Source: Rebecca billardiae RCC1528
Taxonomy: Eukaryota; Haptophyta
DNA length: 64,000 nt
Direction: 5' to 3'
NCBI GenBank assembly: GCA_965240325.2
Contig: OZ251247.1
Span: 496,001 to 560,000 of the forward strand
Shown: positions 1 through 11,737 of the stretch, piece by piece
Layout of the letters: every line of letters starts with the position of its first letter
How positions within the stretch are numbered: the first letter of the stretch is position 1
Made by a program: the position numbers and the translations under genes
Notes under the pieces: model-generated
Databases searched by the model: none
Told to the model about the DNA's origin: nothing
What the model saw: the letters and a program-made list of their open reading frames with translations, nothing else

Positions 1-30
1 GGCGGCGCAGCGAGCACGGCCCAGGGGCGG

Positions 31-55
31 GGTTAGGGTTAGGGTTAGGGTTAGG
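31..55 (+). repeat. Short interstitial telomere-like repeat
   Basis: About four TTAGGG units in a row (ttaggg at 33, 39 and 45, then a partial unit). The G-rich strand reads 5'->3' into the window. At a left-hand chromosome end the + strand should instead read CCCTAA, so this is not the chromosome terminus in this orientation. It is either an interstitial block or the remnant of a fusion or inverted end. The motif matches the TTAGGG telomere type known from haptophytes, many stramenopiles and animals. Confidence 0.75.
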
Positions 56-2159
56 CCCCGGGGCGGGGGCGGGCGGCGCGCCACCCGCCGACGGCGGCGG
101 CTGCGGCGGCGCGAGCGCGGCGGTGGCGATGCTGCCGCCCCGCTCCCCCGCTGCGGCGGCGGCGGCGGCGGGCGCGCCCCCGCCCGGCCAAAGCGGCGGC
201 GCAGCGGCGGCGGCGGAGGCGGCGGCGGCGCGGCCGCCCGCGCACTCGCGCGGTCGGCTGAGCGCTAGGAATGGCGGAACTGCGGCGTCTGCGTCGCGCG
301 GCGCGCCGCCGCTCGGCCGCGCGAGCGCCTCCGAGGCGCGCAGCGGCGGCGAGAGCGGCGTCTGCGAGCGGAACGGGCTGCTGCCGTGGCCGTTACTCAA
401 AACGTTACAGCCGCTGTTGCCACCGGCGCCGCCGCCGGCGGCGGCGCGGGCGGCGGAGGCGGCGACGCGGTGCGGCGCGGCGGCGGCGGTGCCGCCGCCG
501 CCCGTCGGGATGGCGATGGGGTGCGGCGGCGGCACGCCGATGGGCATCGAGCCCGCGGGCGCGCCACCGTCGCTCGGCGCCGAGCCGCCGCCGCCGCCGC
601 CGCCGCCGTCAGCGCGCGACGCGTCGCCACTGACTGGAGCGGACGGCGGCGGCGCGGCGGTTGGAGCTCTGTGCAGCATGGCTGCCGTCCGCCGGGTGTG
701 GGGCGTGCCCGCTGTCGGCGCGAGGCAGAGCGCACGCGGCGGTGCGCCTGCCTCCGCCGGGTGAGCCTGAGCGCACGCGCGCGCGCGCGCGCGCGCACGG
801 CGCGCGAACACCCCGGCGGGCGCGTGAGCCGACGCGCCACAGCGGGCGGCGCGCGCCGGCCGCGGGCTCGCGGCGCGGGCGGCGGGGCGCGGGCGCGCGC
901 GGCGCGCACCTCCCCGCGTGCGGAGGGCTGCGCCGAGTCTCCCGTGCCCCGTGCGCGCGTCGGCGCGCGCTCGGCCGGGGCGGCTGGCCGGCAGCGCGGC
1001 GGTGCGGCCGCGCGCGGTGGGGCGGCGGCGTTGCCGCTGCTGGGGCTCTGCTTGCGAGCGGCCGGGGCGCTCTTCGCCTGGGCGAGGCTGGGGCGGCGCC
1101 TGTGCCACCGCCTGCGCGCGCGGGCCAATCAGCGGCCATCACGGCGCGGTGCGCCTCAATAGGGGGCCGTTCCGCGTGGTCAATAGCTGCGCCTAGTGCG
1201 CGGTCTCATCAGCGCAGCCAATCGGGGTGCGCGGTTGCGGCCGCGCACTACCGCGCCGAAACCGCCGGGTACGTCGACCGTCCAAAGGCCCACGGGCGCG
1301 GCGGCCTTCTCACGCTTTCTCAAATGATCTTGCTGGCGGCCAAAGCTCGCAGAGACTTCTCTCGCCGCCGCGCCTTCCCTTCCGCACGATGGCGGCGGGC
1401 GCGTGGCGGCTCTCGGCTCGGCTGGCCTTCCCTTCGCCCGCGCGAGCGGCACCTGCGCGGGCGGCGCCCGGCAGGGATGCGTCGTACGCGCTCTTCCGGG
1501 CAGGCTGCGCACGCGCGGCGCGCCGCCCAGTCGCTGCACGGCCCGGACGGCGCAAGGCGGCCGCTTTCAGACTCGCGGCTGTAGATGCGGCGGCGGCTCC
1601 GACGGAGGCCGCGGCGGCGATGGGACCGTCGCGTGCCACGCCACGCTGCCGCCCTGCAACGGGCGCTACCATGCGCGTCACCTCCGAGCGTGCGCGCCCG
1701 GCGGCCACCCAGACGTCGATCGCGCCGCGTCGAGGAGCCAGCGCCGAGACGGCGCGCGACAGCACGGCCGCGCCTGCCGCCGAGAAGAAAACAATTCGTG
1801 CGCGCGATAAAGTGTCTTCAAAAGCGAGCCGGGGTGAAAAAATCGGACAGCAGCAGAACTCTCGCGCTCGCCGCGCGCGCGCCCGAGCGCGCAGCCGGGG
1901 GCTGGCTGGACCGCACACGCACGCGCGTGCCAGCGACGCGCCGCGCGAGCGCACGGCTCGGCGCGCGGGGAGCAGCCGACCGGGCGAGAGGGGGCGCCCC
2001 GCCGGGCGCACGCCACCTCGCACGCCCGCCGAGGCCGCGCCGCCCGCCGCCTCGCCACCGCCGCGGCCGCGCCGCCGGCCGCGCCGCCGCCGCGCTCGCT
2101 TCAGCCAGCAAGCGTCGCGCGACACCGCGCGCGCGCGCGCGCGCCGTCGGCCCGGCGCG
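56..2159. other. Extremely GC-rich region without a supported gene
   Basis: Dense CGG/GCC triplets and CG alternation keep all six reading frames open, so the long Arg/Ala/Pro-rich ORFs are composition artefacts with no recognisable domain. The stretch lies directly 5' of the kinase gene starting at 2160. It may hold that gene's promoter and 5' leader, and untranslated or N-terminal exons cannot be excluded. Confidence 0.5.
1125..1222. promoter_or_regulatory. Two CCAAT boxes, possible promoter element
   Basis: CCAAT occurs at 1125-1129 (ggccaatcagcg) and 1218-1222 (agccaatcggg), both in the context typical of NF-Y sites, 93 bases apart and about 1 kb before the first kinase exon. Such motifs are uncommon in a CG-dominated background. 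No TATA box is evident. A role as promoter is inferred from position only. Confidence 0.25.
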
Positions 2160-5100
2160 ATGGACGTGGTCTGTCGCCCGGACATCCCGTGCTTCTGCCG
2201 CCCGCTCACCACGCCCGAGCTCCTCGCCGAGCACGTCGTGCTGGGCGCGGTGCGCGCGGCGCGCACCGCGGCGCGCGCGCGATCGTTGCGTCGCGCGCGC
2301 CGCCGCCGCGCACCGCCGTGCGCCGCGGCGGCGGCGCGGCGGGGCGTGCGCTGGGTGCGAGGCCGGGGCACTGCGCGTTTTGGGTGGCCGTGCCGCCCAA
2401 CCGCCGCCGCCGCGCGCCGCTCACGCGCCGCACGCACGCACGCGCGCGCGCTCGCGCGCACGCGCGCCGCGCACCCGGGGCCGGGCTGGCGGCGATGTGC
2501 GCGCGCGGCGGCATCGTGCCGCGTGCAGGTGCAACTGGCCAAGGCGGCGCTGCTCACCGCGTGGCTGCACGTGCAGCAGGTGCGAGCGAGCGCGCGCGCG
2601 CGCGACACCCGCCGCCGCCGCGCGCACGCGCCGCCGCGCCCGCGCCGCGCCCTGCCGCCGCGCGCGCGCGCGCGCGCCCGCCGCCACACCGCCGCCCCGC
2701 GCGGCCGGACCCACCGACGGCGCTCGCGCTCGCGCGCGCGCGCGCGCGGCGCAGGGCACGCAAATCGGCCTCTCCTTCGCCTCGATGCGCGGCTCCGCCG
2801 GCCGCCTCGGCCGTTACAACTCCGCGACCGGCAGCTTTGGCTCGTTCAGCTCGCTGCAGGGCGTAACGGCCGCGGGCGTAACGGCCGCGGGCGCGCTCGG
2901 CGGCGTGGGCAAAGGGGGCGACGGCACCCCGCCTGCGGCGGACACGCTGCACCCCACCTGGCGCCCGCACCCGCGCGGCGTGGGCGGCGTCGCGCAGCTC
3001 GTCCGCTCGATCCAGCAGGCGGCGGCCGCGCGCGCGCCGCGCCGCGCGCGCTTTGTGCTGCCGGTGCGTTGCGGCGGGGGGGGGGGGAGGGGGGCGGTGG
3101 TGGTTGGGGGGTGGTGGGGTGCTGGCTGCGCGCGTGGGTGGGGGGCTGGTGGTGCTGGCGGCGCTGGCGGGCGGCTGCGTGCGGGCGAGGGCAGGGGCGG
3201 GGCGGACACCCCTGCGCGCGGCGCCATGCGCACACAGCAGCTGACCCCGGCTGCTGCTGCGCACGTGCGCGTCGCCCCTCCGCCCCCGCACGCCTACCCG
3301 TGCGACCCCTCCTCACGCGCACCCCCGCACCCCCACCCCCTCCGCCCCGCCCCCACGCGCCGCCAGGTGTACCACCGCTTCCTCACCATCGAGGCGTGGC
3401 AGTGCTGCGTGTGGGGCCTGTTCTACCTCACGCAGTCGTACTATGACTGGAGCGCGGACGGGCGCGCGCTCGTAACCGTCCTCTTCCAGCTGGTGCGGTA
3501 CATCTCGTCGTTCACGATGGCGGTCTCGGGTGCGTGTGCGCGGGGGGTGGGGTTAGGAGTAGGGGTGTACGGGTGTGTTGTGGTGGTAGGTGGTGTGGCT
3601 AGGGTTGGGGTATGTATAGGCGTGGGTGGTCTCTGGTGTGCACGCACCCTCGGCTGGCACGCGCTCACGCCCCCGCCCGCGCCCGCCACCCCTGCCGCTG
3701 CCGCCACCACCTCCGTGCCCCCTCCGCACTGCGCAGGCGAGGGCGTCTTCTTCTTCCTCGCGTGCCGCTCCGCCTCGACGCACACGCTGGTCTCGTGCAT
3801 CACCGCCGCGGTCGCGTGGGCGTGCGTGCTCACCACCGCCTCCGCCCTACTGTTCCTCTGGTGGGCGGGGTGCACGCCCCTCCCCACCGGCGGGTACGCG
3901 CAGATGCTGTGGATCGCGGGCTGGTTCCCCTACTGGCTCCGGCTGATCGTGATGCCGGCGCTGTACACGCTGGCCATCGTGTGGCTGCTCGTGACGCGGC
4001 CGAGGCTCGCGTGGGAGCGCGGCGCGCTGCTGCTCGCCGTGTTCAACGTGTGCTCAGCCGGCACCTTTGTGCTCACCAAGGGTGAGCGCGCGCGCGCGCA
4101 GCGCTGCGGCGGCGGTGGCGGCACCGCGCGTGCGCGTGTGCGCGTGTGCGCGTGTGCGCGTGCGGGTGGCGGCAGCAGCAGCAGCACACCGCTCGCGCCG
4201 CCGCTCGCCGCCCGGCGGGCGGTGTGCAGCTCGCTGCCTTTTTGTTTGGTTTCCGTCTCTGCCCTCGTGGCGTGCTTTTCCTTTGGATGATGATGTCTTG
4301 AGTTGCTCCCGCCCGCCCCATCCACACCCACCCACCCCTCCCTCCCCCGCTGCCGCGCAGTGTACTTCGGCGTGCTGATGCCGTTCCGAGTGCAGCTGCA
4401 GGACGCCATTGCCACGCCGCTGCTCTGGGTGGTCTACGTCCCGTTCTTAATCTGGGTGCTGCAGCGGGACTCTGGGTACTGGGCGCGCGCGGGCTTCATG
4501 GCTTGTATCGTGGAGGAGGGCGGCAACACCATCTCCGAGCTGCGGGTGTGTGCGCTGCGTGCGCTGCGTGCGTGCGTGCGTGCGCGTGCGCCATGGGGCC
4601 GGGCTGCAGGGGCGGGGGCGGGGGGCGCGTGTGTGCGCATGGGTGTGTGCGCGCGCGGGGCGGCCAGGGCCGTCGTCCGGCCGGCCGGCCGTTGGCGCAG
4701 TGCAGGCTAGGGTTAGGGTTAGGGTGGCCGGCCGTGTGTGCTCGGTGCAGGGCGGCCGGGGGCCACCGGGCGCGGCCTCGGCGGCAGCGGCGCGCCGCCG
4801 CGCCCGGCCGCCCTGCGCGCGCCGCCGCTCACGCGCGCACTCCGTCGCCTCCCACACACGCACGTACGCACACACGCGCACACGCCCGCCCCCACCGCCG
4901 CAGTCCGCGCGCTACGAGGCCTGCCAGCGCACGCCCCTCACAGGCGTCACCACTACGGCCGCGCTCGCCGCGCGCCGCGGCGCGCCGCCGGGCGGCGCCG
5001 CGGGCCGGCCGCGCGCGCGCTCGGTGGCGGGCGGCGGCGAGGGCGGCGAGGGCGCGGGCGCGGGCCTGCGCGCGCCGCTGCTCGGCGCCGACGCCGCCGA

Positions 5101-7726
5101 CGCCGCCGCGCCCGCCGACGCCGACGCCGACGGCGGAGACGAGAGCAGCGGCAGCGGCCGCGGCGCCTCCGGCGCGCGCCGCGGCGCGGCGGGCCGCGGC
5201 CTCGGCGCGCGCCGTGCGACCGCGCCGCCCTCGAGCTCGTCCGCGGCGGACGCCGCCGCCGCGCGCGACAGCGGCGGCGGCGCCGCGGACGAGGCGGACG
5301 AGCACGACGCGCGCTTCGTCATCGTGAACCCGGCGCACATCAAGTGGGGGCGGACGATCGGGCGCGGCGCGTCGTCGACCGTTTCATCGGCCGTTTTATA
5401 CGGCCACCACGTGGCGGTGAAGGAGCTGCGCATCTCGTATCTGACGATGGAGTTTGCGACGGCGTTCCTCGCGGAGGCGGAGTTCCTCTCGCGCTGCCGC
5501 CACCCCAACATCGTCGCCTTCATCGGCGGATGCGTCTCGCCGCCAAAGGCGCGCGCGCCGCGCGGCGCCGCCGCCCTTCTTTTCTTTTGCTTTTGCCTTT
5601 CTTTCCTTTTTTCCTTTCCCTCTTCTTCTTCCGCGGTGCAAAGGAGCTCGGGAGAAGAACAGCCCGCGGCGCGCGCGGCCTCGCGCTCACGCGCGCGCCG
5701 CCGCCCTCCCAACGCCGCCCGCACGCACACACGCGCACGCCCGCACACACGCGCACGCGCGCGCGCAGGTGGCGCTGATCATGGAGCTGTGCCGCACCTC
5801 CGTCCACTCGCTCATCCACTGCCGCCGCACGCGCGCGCTGGTGCTCGGGGCAGCGGGCTTCCCCGGGCTGGCGCCCTCGGCGGCGGCGGGGCTGGGCGGG
5901 AGTTTTGGCGGCGCGGGTGGGGGGGTGGGGGGTGGGGTGGTGGCGCCGCCGCGGCCGCCGGGCCCCGCGCCCGGCGGCGCCACGCCCGCCCCCGGCCTCG
6001 CGCGCGGCGGCTCCCTCGGCGCGCCTCCGCCCAACGCGCCGCCGCCGCCCCCCCCGCCGCCCGGCGCCGTGCCGTCGTGCGGCACGCCGCCGCCGACGCC
6101 GAGCGGCGCGGCCGCGGCGGCGCGCGGCGGCGGCGGCGCGTGCGGCGGGTACGCCGCCGCGCGCGGCGCGCCCGGCTGCGTGCCGCCGCCGCCGCCGCCC
6201 GGACTCGTCGCCGGACCCGCCGGACCGGCGCTCCCCGGGCTGCCGACGGAGCTCATCTGTGCGCGCGCGCGCGCTCACTGCGACACCGGCGCGCGCCCAC
6301 CGCGACACCGGCCCCACGGTCGCACGCTGCGCACCGCGCCGCGCACCGCGCCCGCCCCCGCGCCCCGCGCGCTCACTCCCGCGCCCCGCCTCCCTCCCCA
6401 ACCCTACCCCCCAACCCTACCCCCACCCCCCGCGCAGGCGCGTACCTGGACGACATCATCGGCGGGATGACGTTCCTGCACTCGACGATGGGAATCGTGC
6501 ACGGCGACCTCAAGCCCCTCAACATGCTGCTCAAGCACGGTGCGCAGCCCTACACCCCAACCCTACACCCGTACCCTACCCCCTGGGCACGACACCCACC
6601 TGCACACGCGCCCACGCACACGCCGACACCGTGCCCACCCTCGCCCGAACCGTGTGTCGTGCGTGTGCGTGCCCCCCCGCGCGCGCGCGTGCGCGCGTGC
6701 CGCGCGCCGCAGGCCGCATCAAGCTGTGCGACTTTGGCTGTGCGTCCACACTGCGCACGGTGGTCTCAGTGCCGCCCGGCACGGTCCCGGGCGGCGGCGG
6801 CTCGGGCGACAGCGCCGGCGGCCCCTCCTCCGCCGGAGCAGCAGCCACCGCCGGGTCCTCCCCCGCCGGCGCCGCCGACCCCCCCGAGCCGCACACCGAG
6901 CTGGTCGCCGCCGCGGCCGCGCGCTATGTGGGTACTTTGCCCTATTGTGCGCCCGAGGTGATTGAGACGCCGTACCGGCTGCTGCCGCCCGCGGACGTGT
7001 ACTCGCTGGGCGTGGCGCTGTGGGAGATGTGCACAGGTGCGCCGGCGCTGGTGGCGGCGGGGGGGGGGGGGCGGGGCGATGGGGCGGGCAGGAGGCGTTG
7101 GGGGTTGGCGGCGGGGCGGCGGGGCGCGCGGCGCGCCGCCGAGGCCGCGGCGCAGCGGCGCGGAGGGCGGCGCGCGCGCGGCGCGCGGCGCGGCGGCGCC
7201 TCGCCGCACGCCACGCGCCGAGACGGCCCGCGCCTCCCTCACTACCCTACTCCGATTTACCCGCATGTCCCCGCAGGCTGCTACCCGTGGGAGGAGCTGC
7301 TGGCGCAGGGGCGCCTCAAGGAGCTCAAGCAACGGGTCGCCACTTTCGCGGAGCGGTGCGCGCGCGCACGCACACTCAGCCGCGCGCACACGCACACACC
7401 GCTGCGCCAAGGCCGGCTGACTCGGCGTCGCCGCGCCCTGCAGCCCTGGCACGGCGACGGCGCGTCGCGCCGCGCGCGCGGCACCCGCGCCCGCCCCGCC
7501 GCCTCACCCGCCCTCCTCCCCCCTCCCCCGCCCCGCACGCACGCACAGCCCAAACGCGCAGTCGTGCCCGCCGCCGCTGCAGACGCTGATGAAGGCGTGC
7601 TGGGCGCAGGCGCCGTCCGCGCGGCCCGCGTTCGACGAGCTCGCGCGCATCGAGATGGGCAGCCTGTGCACGTCCGTCGCGACGCTGCACCAGCTGCACC
7701 TCGCCGTGTGGAAGCGGTGCAAGTGA
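2160..7726 (+). CDS. Multi-pass membrane TKL-family protein kinase, 12 exons
   Basis: My splice model is exons 2160-2249, 2529-2579, 2755-3063, 3367-3529, 3737-4081, 4361-4545, 4904-5548, 5769-6258, 6438-6539, 6713-7036, 7277-7355 and 7549-7726, giving 986 residues with all phases matching. Residues ~150-380 hold six to eight hydrophobic helices. A low-complexity Ala/Gly/Arg linker follows, then a kinase domain from ~518: loop GRGASSTV, VAVKEL with Lys554, HGDLKPLN with Asp783, LCDFG with Asp800, YCAPEV, DVYSLGVALWEM, and the TKL-like end ACWAQAPSARP. The catalytic loop reads HGD instead of HRD. A ~135-residue Pro/Gly insert sits between hinge and alpha-E, and the activation segment is also long. 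The role is probably receptor-like signalling at a membrane; the ligand is unknown. Ten introns are GT-AG and one (5549-5768) is best read as GC-AG. CAA|GTGAGT at the stop could instead be a donor, so the C-terminus and the start are less certain. Confidence 0.8.
4708..4725 (+). repeat. Telomere-like repeat inside an intron
   Basis: Almost three TTAGGG units lie in the intron 4546-4903 of the kinase gene. Degenerate relatives occur in other introns of the same gene: gttaggagtagggg near 3551, gctagggttgggg near 3598, and CCCTAC-rich tracts near 6402-6425 and 6551-6582. Confidence 0.7.
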
Positions 7727-10700
7727 GTCCGGGAGCGTCGGCCGCCCCGCGGCCGGGCCGGGCGGGTGGGCCGGGCAACGCGTCAGATCATAATCATCAT
7801 ATATCTCGGGCCGAGTGCCCCACCGCCAGCTGGCGCTGCTGCGCCGCCAGCCAGCCCTGATGAGGCGGTGCCGGGCGTGTGCCGGGGCATCAGCCCGCAT
7901 GCATCAGCACCTCGAGTCGGACGGTGCAGGCTGCGCCGCCCCCGTAGTAGGTAGGGGGGCCAAAGTGGCACTGTAGCGTTACTGACGGCCACGAGCGCGG
8001 GTCCTAGCGAGTGTTTAGAGCTGATGATTAGTCGGGCTGGATCATTTGCCCTCTGGAGGGGTCTGGGCCGGCCATGTAAAAAAATCAGGTGCACATACCC
8101 TGAATATAGGGCGTAACGGCTAGCATATTTACTTATATTAGAATGAGCCTGAACTTATTGGAAACGGTATGTAACGGTCGTCCTATATGTGACATATAGA
8201 CCATGTCGACCTCACTTTGATAGAGCATCTCAGCGAGATCGATCTGAGTCCCCAGCAGCAGCAGGTCCCAACATGCGATATAGGGCTAGGCTGTGTACTG
8301 GCAGGCTGTCAAATATGTAGTTTCCTAGAAGCCACCGATCGTTACATACCCACTGTGTATATAGGCGCCATGCTGATGAATACAGCCTCGTCTGATCTCG
8401 AGCTGCGAGATACGTTTTCAGACTGTGTATACAGCCACGCGTACGGCGTATTGCAGACATAGTAGACCCAAAGCACCGGCCCCACGTCCTTAGCCCGGGA
8501 GTGCTCTCGGTCATAGTCAAGGTTTAAAGTGACTCGAGCCAACCGTCACCGCTCCCTGGCCGAGACCTACGAGGCAGGTCAAATCTGTCGTCGTCGCAGT
8601 GCGGCACAGTGCCGAGCATGCGATTCGGCAGCAAACGTCTGCTCCAGGCGGTGGCTGGCGTGTCTGCACCAAACCAGGCTGGATGGGATTGGTCCATATA
8701 GGTACGCACTACCCTGTTCCGCGCTATTTCTGGGCGTTGGGGCGGATATTCGGCCTACAGAGGCTGATCCGGCGCTGTTCGGCGCTCCTGGCTGGCTGCG
8801 CGGAGCCCACCGGCAAGCGCCGGCGTGTGCAAGGTGTCAAGATTGAGACGGTCTCTGACGCTCCCGCCGGTCTTGGGCGCACCAGGGTGCATGAGGGCCC
8901 ATCTGCATCTGCTTCTGCAGGCATGAGCGTCACAGGGGCGCGCTTGCAGGCACGGTCGAGTGCACGTCGGACCTGTCGAATGAGCCAACCGCTGCCTGCG
9001 AGCACGTCCGCGACGTCCTGAGAGGCGAATGGGAGGCGCCCAGACGCCATCAGAGGGCACACGTGACCCATACCCAACGTACTGACCATCGCAAGTGCCA
9101 CGGCAGGTGCAAACACGGGCCCTACAAGCGGAACATGACAGTTGCGAGCTCCGCGGAGGTGTTGCGCGCGAGCTCGCGCCGGTCTGCTGACGGCGATTCC
9201 GGCGCAGCAGGGCAGGTTAGGCGAGCTGGGCATCCACATACATACATGGGCACTTGGTGCGAGCATCGATCTCAACTGTGCGAGTTGATCATGAGCCACA
9301 CCGTGCGGTAGCGTGACGGGCGCACGCAGCGCGCCAATTCAAGCCGGCCGACGCGCGCCGCGCACGGCGCGAGATGGCCAAGAAGCGGGTGGTGAGCCGC
9401 TGGTGGCGCAAAGGCACGGGTCAGTAGCGCCCACCAGCGTCACGCGCGCGCGCACCCGAGACCATCTCGGCGTCTCAAAGGTCGCGAGCGCGCGGCGGTC
9501 CACTGCCTCCGGCCGCTCGCGCTGGAGCGGAACCGAGCTCTGAGCGTCCGAAGGCGTCGGAGCTCGATTTTCGAGCGGGGTCCGAGAAAAAGGCTCCGCG
9601 CCACCCTAAAAGGCCGAGGGCGGAGCGAAAATGCGACGCGACTTTGCTTTTCATTTTTAAATGGGCGGTTTGGCCCCCCTATAGTAGGGGGTCCAAGCCA
9701 GCAGCCCACTGATTTGTGATATTTGACAACCATGCCATGTAGGCGTCTGCTGAGCGTGGCGCTTGCGGAGTCACCCTCAAATATGTCCCACAGCCCAGCC
9801 CAGCCGTCAGAAGCACTAAAAACCGACTCCGCGTGTTGTCGCGCGGTCGTGCGCGCGCGCAGCGGCGCCCGCTGTGTCACATAGAGATTCAGCCGAATGT
9901 TACCTACTTTTCATGGCAGCTAGATGACCATACGCGGTCGGACTTACTTATTGACAAGCGCTGCCCCCTATCCGAAGGAGTTTATGGTGAAAATACCGAA
10001 AAAGTGGGGCACTGTGCTGTGCGCGTAGACGTCCATGAAAAACTACTCCCAGATCGAGCACATTACCCACTTAATTATAGGAACGTACCCGCATATAAGA
10101 GCATATTTACCCACTGTATATCAAATGTGGTTACTTTTTAAATATTTATTCAAGTGCGTGCCTATACATGGGTACCTTGCTCACTACTTGCTGGGTCATC
10201 CGAATACGGAATACGGCGGCGCCGAGACGGCTCATGCTGCCACTGGACTCACATCAGTGAGCGCCGGCCCGCGAACGCGGGCCTGATGCCGGTGGCGGGC
10301 TGCACGTGCTGCGACACACGGCCAACTCCGCCACTGAACATGCCACCATCCCCGTATGAGAGTCCTCTCCGCCGTCGAGGCTGGCGTGCGCAGACTAGCT
10401 CGCCATGTGTGGCGGCTTCCTTGCCCGGTCTCAGGTGTCACCGGCACCGTCGCCGTTCGTCGTACACCAGCCCACGCGAGGCCGCCACCGGTCCACCTCT
10501 GCTGTGGCTACAGCGCCTGCAGTCGAGGCTGCTCCAGGTTACCTCTGACTCGGCGAGCTGCTCGGTAGCGAGCGTTGAGCTCTCTGCCTCTGCTGCCGCG
10601 CCCAGCGCGCACGCCTGCACCGAGCACCATGCAGTCCGCGCGCTGCTCCAAGACGGCCGCCAACAGTGGCGCCGGCACTCCCGAGACGAAGGCACGGTGC

Positions 10701-11737
10701 ACAGATGTGGCAGCGGCCATAGCGGAGCTTGGCGGCGCGCGTCTGCTCCGCAGCAAGCTTGACGTTCGTGACAAGGTGCACGCTCTTCGCCTCAGGGCAG
10801 CTCGGCTGCTGCATGCAGCCAAGCGGCACGCCAAGTGGCACAACAAACAAGCCGACGCGTGCCGGCTGGAGGTTCTGGCGGTACTACTGTGGGCTGGAAG
10901 ACAGGCCCCGCACGTACACAGGGTCGCCGAGCTTGCTTACCACCCACGACTGCCGCGCACTCCCGTTTGCGCACGAGCGGCCAGCGATCGCGCGAGTGCA
11001 TGCGCAGCGCGTGGGGAGGTGAGCACTGCACGCACCGGGCCAAGCGCCGGGGGGTGACTCATTCGCATCATGAACTGATGGAACCAGTAGGGAACCAGGG
11101 CGCAGCGTGCACGGTTCACCTGGAACCGGGGCTGCGTTGTCCGCGCTCATCCGGATGAGAGTTCGAACGGCGCGCAGAGCGGGGCTGTGAGGTTCAAGAT
11201 GTCCGGTGAGAGCGAGCTGCCAGCGATCATTTGGCCGAACGCTACCATGGTGGCCACCCTGACTCGCCCGCCCGCGCGCATCTGCCGCCAGAGCGCGCTC
11301 CGCCGCGCCGACGCGACGATGAAGTCCACCGCCCAGGCGTGCTGCTCGCCCGATCTCGGGCTCGACCGTGCTCTGAACGGCCGCGGCCCGTGCTGCCGCA
11401 ATTCGAGGCCAAAATGTTCGGAAATGCTCAGCGCGAAATCGGCCAGTCGATTTTCGATTTTAAATTCCGCGGCTTGGACCCCCTACCCGTAGCACGTCGC
11501 CTCCGTGATATGCACCGGCGGCAGAGCACGGTCACCGTGAGCCGCGCCCACTGCTTACTGCTGCTAGTGAGATACGGTCGTGGGTAGTTACGGTGCGTAG
11601 TATTCGCCGTAGTACATCATCACACTATACGGTGACGACGACTTGACGAGCAGTTGATTGCTGTTCAGCATCGATCAAGCTGACGACATCACTGGACGAC
11701 GAGTCCCCCGAGGAGTGTCGTAGTCAACGCCGCCCGC
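7727..11737. other. 4-kb interval without a supported gene
   Basis: Composition drops locally (AT-richer stretches near 8090-8460 and 9890-10180) and no ORF shows a recognisable domain, consistent codon bias or a paralogue in the window. The ends are the 3' flank of the kinase gene and the 3' flank of the minus-strand RCC1 gene ending at 11738. I see no tRNA, rRNA or transposon protein here. Confidence 0.45.

Noticed and set aside
31-55. True chromosome end at the window start
   Set aside because: Only about four units, and the G-rich strand has the wrong orientation for a left-hand telomere; normal sequence precedes it.
123-2159. Long Arg/Ala/Pro ORFs on both strands near the window start
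   Set aside because: They arise from CGG/GC-rich composition that lacks stop codons; several overlap in different frames and none has a domain.
9684-11486. 16-bp inverted match (gtagggggtccaagcc / ggcttggaccccctac) as transposon ends
   Set aside because: Similarity stops at the 16-mer, and a chance match of this size is plausible over 64 kb of biased sequence.
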